Below, one piece after another: positions 27,699 through 39,738 of a DNA stretch of 64,000 bases. Under the pieces are notes generated by a model, which was not told the DNA's origin, did no database searches, and was given only the letters and a program-made list of their open reading frames with translations. Origin of the DNA: Progne subis subis. Taxonomy: Eukaryota > Chordata > Aves > Passeriformes > Hirundinidae. The stretch covers positions 3,782,001-3,846,000 of the forward strand of contig JAKJHU010000039.1 of NCBI GenBank assembly GCA_022316685.1. Direction: 5' to 3'. The position numbers were made by a program, and so were the translations under genes. How positions within the stretch are numbered: position 1 is the first letter of the stretch; the number at the start of each line of letters is the position of its first letter.

Positions 27699-27729
27699 AC
27701 CAAAAAAAAAACCAACAAAAAAAAAAACC
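27636..27729 (+). repeat. Long A-rich low-complexity tract
   Basis: About 94 bases of almost pure A, broken by CC, CAC, CC and CAAC interruptions; the longest pure stretch is over 35 A. It makes lysine-rich (plus) and phenylalanine-rich (minus) open frames that are not genes. Length is likely to vary between individuals and is prone to sequencing or assembly error. On the minus strand it is a long T/C tract inside the presumed intron. Confidence 0.95.
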
Positions 27730-29520
27730 CACAGTTCACAAAATGTACATTTCATAACAGGAACATATAGAAAATTCATAAATACCTCAGATCACTGACA
27801 TGGTGTAGGTGGGAACTGCACTGAGAAACAAAAGGAGTGACCCATTCTCAACAGCAGGAGGAAAAAAAAGAAAAAAGGAAACCAAGGGATCTGACACCTA
27901 TAGATTTCAAGTACAGTTTAAAACGTAACTAGATTATTCTCATCCAACAGCTGTGTACTGTGTTATAAAAGAGACTTTGTCTCATCCCAGTTTACAGTGT
28001 CCAAAACAACCCACAATAGTCTCAATAAACATCCTCATTGCAGAAGGACATAAAATCAAAGGTAATACAGAATAACTGTTGTGGCTGTGAATTATCTCAG
28101 AATGAGACGGCAGCGGCACCATAATCACAAAGCTGCATTTGTTACAACCTGTGTTCTTCTCGGCTTACAGATAAAAGTTATACCAGCTCTTTAAAAACAT
28201 ATTTCCTAGCTTTGCTGGCCTTCAGAGAAGGCAACATATAAGCACCCAGAAACAAACACCTAAAGTTACAACACTACTTTTAGCAATTATGTAAGAAATT
28301 TTGAAAATTCACACAATACCATTCTATCAAAAACAGTCAAATAAAATAAACCTAAACCATTCTCAGGAAAAATAACTCATTACACTGAAAAGCATTACAC
28401 TGCTCAAAAGATAATACTAATTAAAAAAAAGTTATTAAAACAGCTTCAAAAATTTTCTAACCTGAAAGAAAAACAGGACGTCAATTATTGTTAGCTTATC
28501 TGTAACACCATAGTATGTTTAAACCACCTTTGTTCTTTTCTCAGCTGCCTTTAAGAAATATAAAAAAAACCTCCACCTGCACACGGGTAAATTCCCATTA
28601 TTCCACTCATCTCAAGCACAGACATTCTTCACATTTAAAAAGAAAAATTGAGCCAAATCCATGTTGGCATTGCACTGCAGAAATTACATTTCTTTGGTAG
28701 AAATACAGGAGCTTCAAAGTATAAAGCCAATGTACTAAGTCAATTTTGCCACAGGACGATTCTTTCTGTCCATCAGAATCTCTCTAAAATTCCTACAACG
28801 TTTTTAAAAAGTCATTCTTCTTCCATTAACAGTTAGAACAAAAGGCCAGAAACTGTTACAATGAGTAGCCTAGAGTTGTGCAGCTAAAGAAGTTAAGAGA
28901 AATTAAGACAGAAAAATCCAGATATAGTTTAACCACATTGTGAAACAGACCTTCAAAAGAAACAGAAGGTTTCTTTCTCAGCCCATCTCTGTTCCATCCT
29001 CACAATGTGAGCTTTCTACTGCATGCCAAAAAATCATCAGGCAAAACTTTAATATCTGACAAGAAAAAGAGTTCTTTAAATTCAAATTAAATACATTTTA
29101 GAATATTTCAATCCTAAAGCAACTCCCTGAAGTTATTCCTGAATAACAGTCATGACCCCAATATATTAAACTTCATCTAAAAACTGCCTCCTCCAAGCTC
29201 CACTGTCAACATGGCACTTCAGTCCTTTTGTTACATTTCCAAATAAACAGGAGCCAAAACTTCACCTCCTTTCCCTCAACAGTGTTCTGCCACCACATAC
29301 CAGTACTGTGGAAAGCACTTCATGGATGCTGATTTACAGGTTTAACTACTCCAAATGATGGTATTTTGGCCTTATAATGAAACAGAGACAGACTGAAGCT
29401 GACTGCTTTATTCTTCATAACTTTCTGTTTTTCCCACTTATGTAGCAAAGAAGTGGCATGTTCTGCGTTACATTAGTGAGATACCCACAAGAGTTTTATG
29501 CAAGATAAGGGAATTCTTAC

Positions 29521-29550
29521 CCTGCTCATCAATCCCTTTAGATAGCTGCT
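29521..29550 (-). other. Candidate 30-bp microexon
   Basis: On the minus strand a T-rich tract ending CCTGTTTTTTAG precedes 30 bases that end AGCAGG, followed by the good donor GTAAGAAT. In one frame the insert reads QLSKGIDEQ; the length is a multiple of three. I recognise no family. Both splice sites are near consensus, but such pairs also occur by chance in 48 kb of pyrimidine-rich strand, so this stays a weak call. Confidence 0.2.
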
Positions 29551-32500
29551 CTAAAAAACAGGGTTCACACAAATCTTCAGATTTTTATTCCTGTCAGAAT
29601 CAACATCTGCTCAAGCCCAAAGAACAGTTTTCATCTAAATATACTGAAAGCAGATCTGATTTAATGGCAACAGCATCATGACAGAGATACATGCACCAAA
29701 AAGCCCCTTTCTCGCCCAAAATAAGCATTTTAAATTCATTCTCTTCTTTTGCAAAAACCTTACCAAGCAAAATTTTAGTTACAGTTGCAGCCATATAAGC
29801 AATTCAGAGAGCAAACTGACACACTGAGTAAGACTACAAAGCAAGTTCAATTACGGACGCACCATATGCCTCCATCATCCTCTAGGTACACAAAAGAATC
29901 AATTTGTGCAATTTGTTCAAAACACAAAAAGCCCTTTTGGCAAGATCACCCTTCAGCTGAACCAACAGTCTGAACATTTGCCTGCTGCAAACGTCACTCA
30001 TTCACTCCACAGTGCAGCAACAGCACCTTAGACAAGCACAGCACTCACACAGCAACAGAGCCGTGAGGACAGCTGGGGAATTCGCCACATCTGGATGTTT
30101 ATTATAAGAAATAACCAGTGGGTTTTTGTTTGGTGGTGATTTTTTTTCCTAGTTAATCTTCCTCTGATACTTAAGGTGACCTTTACCAAAGTCCCTGAGC
30201 AAGGTAAAGCAGCAGGCCTGGGTGTACAGAGCTACTTCCAAGTTGTGTAATTCAGTTCTCTTACCTCTTCCTTTACACACAGCCAGAGCAGCAAATCAGT
30301 AAATTCTAAAAATGAAATATTTATGTCCCAGCAGAATGTATACACCTTCACTGAAAGCTATTATCACAATAATGTACAGAAAGATGAAAACATTTATAAC
30401 ATTCGTTATTAGCCTCAATATAAAAATACCAAAGTCTGCTTATACTTTGAATGCATATTCCAGTATCAGTTTTTACTTCTTTTTGTAGGCTGGAGTTAAG
30501 GATTATCTTTCAGGAGACATGGTGATCGGTAGAGTCACATTAAAAAGCAGTATGCCAAGTCAGCAGCATTTTTTCCTAGTAAAGACGCTCAACCGGAATA
30601 TAACCTGGTACAGGTTCAACAGCAGTACACCTCTCCTGCCCATTTTCTCCTCTTCCAGTGGTCATTAGCCAGTTGTTCAGCTAATTACTGTTTGATCTGC
30701 TATGAAGTGTTGCTGCAATTATGCAAACTGGAGTCTAGCTTTTAAGAACAGTCTCCATTTTATCTACCAAAACACATGAAAACAAAGACTAATCAAGCAA
30801 GTACTCTATCATTTATTCTCCCACCAGTGAAAAGGAAAGGCTTCTCAAAAAGATGAAGCTCGTTAATTGAAGCAATTCTAAGACAACTTTTCAAAAGCAT
30901 CAGCTGGGGGGAAAAAATGAATAAATAAAAAAGAAATTAAAGATCAGCAATGCTGACTACCTGCCCATTAAGCATTCAGTTGCCTTTGCAGGAAAGTATT
31001 AATGCCGCATTCCTCAAGGCTACACAATTTTTTTCTATCTGCTCAAGTAAATTTAGATCTGTCTGATGAAGTTATAAGCAACCAGAATACAAATTTATGA
31101 ACAAGTGTAGGAAACCTGAAACACAGGCATCCCTTACAATTTAATGCACGATGCAGAAGGAGGGCATTCAGTACAGCCCAAGCTAGTGCAGTACTCCTTG
31201 TGAAGTCTATCACCACCTGGGAGCCCCTCTTGTCCAGGCATCCCTGACAGCACCGCACATGATGTCAGAGCAAAACACACTGGATCTTCCAAACACACTG
31301 GCATGGGAAGAGTAGCACCACCACTCTGTATGATTGCTATGATAGAAAAGGTCTTTTATTGCATTTCTCTTTTTTTTCATGTCAGCTTTTTGGGAAGCAG
31401 TGGTGTTTTATGAGGCTTTTTGAAAAGGCATGGAAATCAGAAACTAGAATATATTTATATGCACTAGGTTATTGCTTTGATTTCACCAGGTCTAAGATAG
31501 GGATGAATAAAGAAAACAGGACTGCATCCACTTTAGCCACAGCTGCTTTAAAGCAGGTTGACCTTCTACAATTAAACTCACTTTTGGTATATACTGAAAG
31601 CCAAGTACAACCAGCAAGGCCTTCAGAGTCAGCCTTCTTGGGAAAAGCAAAAATGAGCCATTAACTCTCACATTCTAGTCAAGACATATTCTAAATGTTT
31701 GTCTGCTGTAGATAGCTGTTGTAGAAGAAAATTATGACCAAAAGCAGTTTTAGAATAATTCCCCCACACAGGCAAACCTACCTCTCCAACTAAAGACTGC
31801 CTTAGGCTACTCAAAATTTCCAGCCAAATTTCTGCCACTGAAAAAATACACTTTTTAATGGGGAAAAAAAAGGCTTAATAATGCACTTTATCGGAAAGGA
31901 AGAAAAATTAATTCAAGTTCACTATTATCGCAATTTTCTTTAACTTATCCATCCTACAAGTAATTCCACATACAGAACAGTTCACACATAAAAGCAACTC
32001 AAGTCAGAAGTAACAACAATTTTATTTCCCTTCCTCTAATTTTCATTCCCAATTCCTCAGCATTTGTATTTCAAGATTTGTATTTCCAGGACAGCAGACA
32101 GACTTTCATCCAGAAACAATAACATCTCCATAGCTTCCCTACAATAATCCCCCTGCAAACCACCTCTATTTCACTCAAGGCAGAGACTCCCCACCCTAAG
32201 ATACAGCCTTGCTTTCCCCTAAAGTGTTCAGTGAATTACACATATACACCAAAAATTAAGCTCCTACAAGTCTAGTAAGGTTTAGCTGACCTACATCTAC
32301 TACAAATAATATTTCAACAGTAAGGCTGAAAAGGTTGATAACCATGAACACTGTGGGTTTTTTCAGAAGTTGTTCTACAAAGAACACGCTGCAGTTTAGA
32401 AAGTTTGTGCCTGTGACTACAGAAAGCAAGCTGCAGGTGCATTAACGATGTAAGTTCATCCTGTAAAAGTGATTAAAAATATTAAACCCTCCTCACGGAA

Positions 32501-33859
32501 ATAAAACTCTTACAGGCAGAAAACTCGAGTTAGTTGAATCTCCATGCCAAAACCCATATAATTTCATGGCAGATTAAACGAATCGTTTAAATAATCCAAG
32601 AAGCACAAAGCTATTCAAATAGGCACTGTTTACATTTTCATCTCATCTGTGTCCACTGATCAAATTAACAGAAAAAAGTAACACTGGCAAGACAACAAGA
32701 GCGTCCCAATTAGATAAAATTATACCTGATAAATCTTTTCCCATGAGGTACAAGGCCAGACAGCTGTGACAAGCACAGGCTGCGAACTGATTTGTCCTTA
32801 TGTCTTGAAACACTATGTGCTATCTTACAAATGAAGCAAGAGATCCAACCTGATGAGAGCCCTTGGTACAAGAGGTGCAGTTGCCAGAAAATAATGTTGT
32901 GCAGGTCCCAGCAAGTTTCAGCCTAGTCTTCAGCAAAAATCAAAGTTATATGACTAAAAATATTACCAAAGGAGAAGTCTGAACCTAAACCAAGAATCCA
33001 GCTTCTGGATGACCTGGGCTCTGCACCAAGAGAGGTCTATGGCAGCTTGCTTCTGCTCTGGCATCATCCTGCAGCCTGTTAGACACCACAAGGGACACAA
33101 TAAAAGATACAACCAGCAAGGGCAAGGCATCTTTTTTCCCTGGCCCACAGTGAAAGACTGATTTGCATTGCACAAAAATATCTTTACTGTCTTTTCTCTG
33201 TTCCCTACTCACTGTTACTGAGAATGCCCACTTTCATGTTTCTCCCATAAGCATTTATTCTGGCATGACCTTTACTGACTTAGACACATTAAAATATGGT
33301 GCACAGCGCATCCCTGCATGCAGATCAAACAAACGGTAATTTATAAACTGGAAGCTGACACCAAAAGTAAAGAAGGCAGAAAACTACTTTTTCAAAGTCA
33401 GACAACCACCACTGTTTGCTTGATGCCCAGCTTGAAGAAATGCAATATAACGTGCCACACAAGGCAAAATGCATCAGTAGAATAACTAAAATTATGTGCA
33501 ATTTAGACAGAAAAAAGCTTCAAAGAGCAGAGAAATGCATTGTTAAATATGCAGCTTCATGAAACAAGTTTGCTATGAATTAGAAAGTCTACTTCAAGCT
33601 AAACAATGTAAAAAATCCTTTCTGAAAACAGCAATATAGTAAAACATTATTCAACCTAAGGTTCCTCATGCATCTAGGAATAAAAATAGACATTTCTGAA
33701 AATGTACAATCTCAAGCTCTAGATAAGAGCAAGTTAAAAATATCTGCCTTGAAGTGCTCGATGGTGCCCTGTCTAAACCCAGAAGTGACACTGACTTTTA
33801 CTCAACACTAAGGAGATCCCAGCTCAATGAGTATGCCTAGTTTTAGCCTGCTCAGCGTA

Positions 33860-34065
33860 ACAAAGGTGGACTGAAGAAAGCTTAGCAGAGACCACCAAGA
33901 TGTTTCGGAGGCTGAAGTACACGAGGAACAAGGACAGGCTGAGATATCGGCTCTTCTTACTCTGGAGACTTGAGGGATCATCTTGCTTCTTTCACCTACA
34001 TACAGGGAGGTTATAGCGAAGACTAATTCAACAATCAGGGCAAGGAAAGACTTCTCCGTCGCAGA
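33860..34065 (+). mobile_element. Old, diverged CR1 LINE fragment, plus orientation
   Basis: A worn copy of the CR1 3' region. The clearest matches to CR1 are the AGAGACCACCAAGATG block, GAGGCTGAAGTACACGAGG, ACAAGGACAGGCTGAGA, TCTGGAGACTTGAGGGATC and CAGGGAGGTTATAGCGAAGA. Substitutions and small gaps are much denser than in the 22.4-kb copy, so this insertion is older. The 3' tail is missing or unrecognisable. A perfect inverted repeat starts less than 100 bases further on. Confidence 0.8.
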
Positions 34066-34153
34066 ATGTTTAAGACGACACTTTTGTGGGACATGAAACA
34101 GTAAAAGAAATAGAAATATCCCTTCCTCTTTCTAAGCATTGTTGATAAATAAA

Positions 34154-34203
34154 TATTTTTATTATTTCCCTCCCCACTATTGGGGAGGGAAATAATAAAA
34201 ATA
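34154..34203. repeat. Perfect 23-bp inverted repeat with 4-base loop
   Basis: Bases 34154-34176 and 34181-34203 are exact reverse complements, separated only by CTAT. Each arm has an A/T-rich outer half (TATTTTTATTATTT) and a C/G-rich inner half (CCCTCCCCA). The pairing stops abruptly at both outer ends (34153 A against 34204 G). The stem is shorter than a usual pre-miRNA hairpin. As RNA from either strand it would fold tightly; as DNA it could form a cruciform. Confidence 0.97.
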
Positions 34204-37200
34204 GAAACATTTCAATGGAATCTCTACTATAATAATTAGAAAATTTTAATATGCCATAGTTCAAAATAAAAGTAAATCACCTTAAGCCATGCCCTTAACA
34301 AATATTTTGCCAAAAACCTCACAACATCATCACAGCTGAATCTCTTCACCCTGAGCTTCTGGACAACATAGTTTCGGACAAATTCTGTAGCATCCAAGAC
34401 ACCACTTATGAACCTCAGCATCTCCTAATCTGTAGAAAATTGACCCCAGATCCTATGTTAATTTTTTTGTTGTTTTAAAAATATGCACTTTGCCACAAGG
34501 CTAGAGGAGTATGTTTTCCCCTTCTGCAAAAGAAAGGTCAAAAGACTTCTAAAGAGCCCAATTCATGTCTTGAAACATAAATAGCAGCTCATAATAAAAT
34601 CAGGTCAAACGCCAAGAACTTGGAACATGTTAATGTCTTCAGAAGGAGATTCAATTTCCAAGCAATGTCTAATAAGACAGAACCAAACAGAACATTTATG
34701 ATCTCATTAACATCTTTTCCTCTAGTGGCCCCTTCTTTTCTTCAGGGTTCTCCAGATGAAAAGATTTGTGGTTTCATATATAGCAAAAAGATTAAAGAGA
34801 ATTCAAGAAAGAATCTGAATTATTTTTTCCCTTTTTATAAAATTAGAATTAGGCTTTGGGTTTGGCATAACACTAAGAATAGATGATGAACAAAAAGATA
34901 AATACAATGAAGATCAGTTTACCATGTCTGAAAGCATCCATTCATAACTTTAGACAACAGTGGTTGCAGAACACATGCAAAGACCAACCCTTCTATAACC
35001 ATTCAAACACTGAATAAAATCAGTTATTTGTTAGGTACAAAAAAAGTTGAAAAGTACACTTTCTCAAATATTTGTAGAGATAGAGTTGTCAGGAAGTTAA
35101 AGGAGATGAAATACTGGTTTCACAAGCATTTACATCAAATCTCTGCACTATCACATCACCAAACATGATAAATTTGATCCAAATGAACTCAGGCACATGC
35201 TGAAATTTTATCAAGTGTGGCATAACACAATAGCAAACTGGTATTGGTGGTAGGGAAGTGCATTAGTCTAAATCAGTATAAAAATCACAGTGGTCTAAAT
35301 AATTATGTGCAGTGCAAAATTCATCATGCTGCTACCTGGTAAATATTTAGATTTTGATTTTATTAAAGCAAACAGAATAATTTAAGAGATTGATACTTTA
35401 CATATGACCACTGTACTTTTGACCCAGTATTGGGAGTCCTAAAGTCCTGCTTGTGGCATCACTGAACCAGCGCTCTAACTTTGTAACTTCAAGTTTGGAC
35501 GTACATTATTACGTACTCTTCACACCAATTTACGTGGCTTTCTGTGCTATTGCTCTTTCCTCCTTTTAGTAAGAAGAAACTCAAATGCATTGTGTGTTAC
35601 AGCACTTCTTAAACCCGGTATTGATTGATGCTGAATGCCTGAAAAAGGGACAGGCTGACAGATACCGTCACCTAAACTGCAACATCGTTATGGTAGGTCC
35701 CCCAAAAGTTATCTAGAAGATCTGTCAATCACTATCACCTAGCAGTAGGCCATGCAAATAGTGTAGGTGAAGAAACAAATATTCTCCTCAATTCTAGAAG
35801 GAAAGAGGGATCCAGGATCTCTAATCTCAGGAGCAATGGAAGGGAAGGAGGAGCTCATTGAGCCCAGACTGTACATGATACAGCAGCTGCTGAGATGTGA
35901 CAGGCAGAAAGAAGAGTCTGGCCCCATTGCTGCTCCCCACAGCGTCACTGACCCGGACAGCCAAGGTCAATATGCAACTTAATCAAAGATCTCTCCTCCT
36001 GAGATGGATATAAACACCCAGTTTTGCATTTCTACAACAGGAGAAATCGCACATTGCAACCTATAAACTCGAGTCAATCTTGAGTTGAAAAATAAGTCAT
36101 TACAAACTCTGCTTTACCTGCAGCCTCACTGTCCAACAATCAAAAACATTACAAGTGCGTAAGATTCAATCTTACTAAGATCCTTTTTGTGTCCTGTCTC
36201 ATACCACCTGTCCAGCGAGACCCAAAGCAGCCTCTGCATCCCCTGTCTAGGTACAAAATGAACCTGCTTAACTTCTCAAATAGAACAGAAAAAAAAACTG
36301 AAGGGAAAAAATGCTTAAATTTTGGTCAAACAAGCAAAAGAAAGAATAAAACCAACTTTCATACTCACCACACCACCTCTTTTCAACTAAGCCTTACAAG
36401 GCACTGGCCAGTAAGCACAGGCAGTCAGAAGGAAATCAAGTGTCTGGTAAGAGTGAATTGGGAGGACGTGGAAGGGCAGAATCCCATTTGTGTTTGTCCT
36501 CCTCTGATGTTCACAGAATTTTGCAGGGTGAGCCTTAAAACACTCATACATCTCTGCAGCACAATGAAAAGACTGTTCTTGAGGAAAGGTACTATGAAAA
36601 AGCTTTTGGTAACCAGTATTGCAATTTTCAACAACATTGGGAGGCAAACAGGGTGGTATTTCAAAATACTCCTGGGGGAAAACAGCATTTCCCTGATACA
36701 AAGTGATTTCCTCTACCAAAAACCCCACAAAAGCTGCTCACACAGCAGTAGCACTAACCATACTGGAGGGAAAGAAAGACATCTCCTAAGACATTTAGCT
36801 AGAGAAACTATTGAGCAACCTAAACATAGATACCACTACAGGCTCCCACTACATTTTATCTTCTGCACGTTTTCCAGAAGGAAGACTTGACAGAAATCTA
36901 TACAGAACAAGCAATTACATGAACTAACAAGGTCTTGGAACCTTCAAATCTCTCTCAGATTTGATATATAAAAACACATACACCGCAGCTGAAGTTCCTC
37001 CCATGAAATTGCAGTCATCACACAGCTTCTCTGGCAGCTTAGAACATCCTTGTGTGTGCTACATACAGCTCTCACCACTGCTGGGCCTCAATCTCACCTA
37101 CTCATTAGTCTTTTACAAGACCTGTTGGACACTTTTAGACACACAAGGGGCTAAACTAAAACCCAGCAAATTCAAAATATTTAGGAAGTTAGGGAGAAGA

Positions 37201-39666
37201 AAGAAGCATTAAGGAAAAAAGCAAACTGGAAGGAACACATGGAACATGACCACCCCAGCTGGTTTCCATAGTGAACCAAAATCTTTGAGGGCAGCCTTGC
37301 CTCAAAGCTGTTACGGGAAATGCAGAGCACAGCAGCTGCAATCTCAGCAGTGACTGCCATGCAGCACAGACACACGAGCTAGTGCTGAGCTGAAGAGCAC
37401 TATCCATGCGTGTGCTAGAACTAGACAAAAACCACTAGTGACAATGCGAGGCGAGTTGGCTGACTGTCACAGAGCACAGTGCCAGCAAAGACACCCTCTG
37501 AAGTGGAGCCAGGCAGTACTTCACACTTGACTTCTGAACACAATTCTTTCTGAGGATGTCTTGAGAGCCTACACCAGATATTAATCCAGATTTAAAGGAA
37601 TACTTTAAAATACATGTTAATGGCCTTAGATTTGATAATTTCTATGCATTCTGTTTGATTCCTTTTGCAGTTTTATACACCTTCTCATTCTCTACTGCTA
37701 TAGGTCAAGACACACAAGAGCTCACTAAAACAGAGTTATCCAGCAGGCAATTAAAATCCACAGCAATCTATTCCAGTATTACTCTAATTTGCAGCATGCC
37801 AGGTACTATGCTCGTACCACTGATCTTCTGACCTTTGAGCTAAAACTGCTGGACTATTGCCAGAACCAGAAAGGCAACAGCCACATTAGCCCAACACGGT
37901 CCCTAAGCTTGAAGAGAAAGGCTGTTAGCTCACATGTAATGCCATGCTACTGCTATTAAATGCTATACACACGCAACTACAAACTCAGCAGTGTTACATT
38001 GTGCCATGTAGGCACTGAGACCTAACACTTTAATAATAAATAAAGTAAGTCCATGGCACAGGTCTGAGCATCAATCCATTACTCTCACGGTTTTGTTCAA
38101 GCTTACTAAAGGCCATGGATGTGCATCAGATCCCACGAGGCCAGGGACTGTTCCCAGCAAACAGCTGGAGTTTGAGCTGAGCAGAGCCACTCTTGGGAGC
38201 AAAAAGCAGGGTTCAGACAAGTGCAGATGCAGTCTCTGCCTTCCTCTGAGCTGGCTCAAGAGTCTCCAGCACAGCTTCACAGCTAGTTATAAATAAATTT
38301 GTCCATAGAAGGATGAAATCTAAAGCCCAAGGCAGCTTCTGTTCTGAAGACTACTGCAGATTTCTCATGCGTGTGTTAAGACACCTTGCTCAAGGGCACC
38401 TGCATTTCTTTACCTCACAAAGACAATGAGGCAAACTAATGAATGAATGCAAGACACTGATACTACAGTAATGTCACATCAAAAAAACATCTCATTAGTA
38501 TCCATAAATAAATGGAGTGCAAGCAATGCAGAGCAGCACCACTGTCATGCAACTACACTGCACCACATTAGTTCTCTAGGTGATTCTGTATTTTGCCTAA
38601 GATGTCCAGTTAGGGCTTTGGCCCTTTCCAGTCCATGCAAATACAGACACAAGTACAAAATACTGATCAATTGTCAATATTGTAATTATCCTGCTTGATT
38701 CATTTCAGTTTCTTTTCAATCAAGACAGATAGCACGGTCTAAAACTAAATGATGTGGAGGAGTGAGATATAAGGAAATCAAACTTCATCCCAAAAGTAAT
38801 TGCTTCTGCCGCTAGTAGAAACCACTTACAGAACCTTCCCCACACAAATCCCTTCTTTCCTAGATGCAAAAAAGGAGCTGATCAGATGATATTAACCTTA
38901 CCAGAAGCAACAGCTTGCTCCTCACGTGTAATCATGAGACTGGACAAGTCATTTGTGCTCACAAGACAACCCAAGGCCCTGAGAAGAGAGGATGCTCAAA
39001 TCTGTTTGTTATTATTAAAACAGCCCTTCCCCTTGCAGTCAAGTCTCTGAGCATCCAGTGTCTCAGAAGAGGTGACTGAGACCAGATGATCCATTCCCAA
39101 AGGACAGCTACACGCTGTAAGCCCTTCTCAATTATCCCTCTTGTGGGGCAGTCAAGCAACTTTTCAGTACAACCATTCAGTGAGGTAATGACAATAGCTC
39201 AATCTCAGAAGTAGTTTCATTAGCACTGCATATGTTCATCTTAACGACATTCAGCACTAATTAACATCATTATAAACTGAACAGCGGGGGCACTTCAATA
39301 GTATCCTATGTCTTCGGTTCAAAATTTTGAGCTCAGGGATAATAAAACACACTGACTTGCAACCCAGGGTGCCAGTATTCAAGCACCTAACCTGCTTGAA
39401 GCTGCAATGCATTTAAAGAGCTTTTGGCATCTCAGCTAAGCACTAAGGTGATAACAAAGAGAGGTTACAGCAAACAAGATAGCTACTGCTACTAACATTT
39501 TTAAACCAAAAGAACAGACACTCAGCAGTAATACTCAAAATAAAAACATCACCACCTTCAGAAAACCTTTTTCTACCTGGCAAAACAGCTTTGAACACCT
39601 GACAAAAGAGGTTTTTGTCCCCTTTTCATCAGCAGCTGGAAAATACTGTAATGGATAAAACAACCA

Positions 39667-39738
39667 CTAGGGTTATTTTGCATTATACTGCACATTATAC
39701 ATCTAGGGGTATTTTGCATTATACTACACATACCATTA
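39667..39738 (+). repeat. 36-bp tandem duplication
   Basis: Two units of 36 bases (39667-39702 and 39703-39738), each starting CTAGGG(T/G)TATTTTGCATTA. About 28 of the first 30 bases agree; the last six diverge. A local duplication in presumed intron. Confidence 0.85.
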
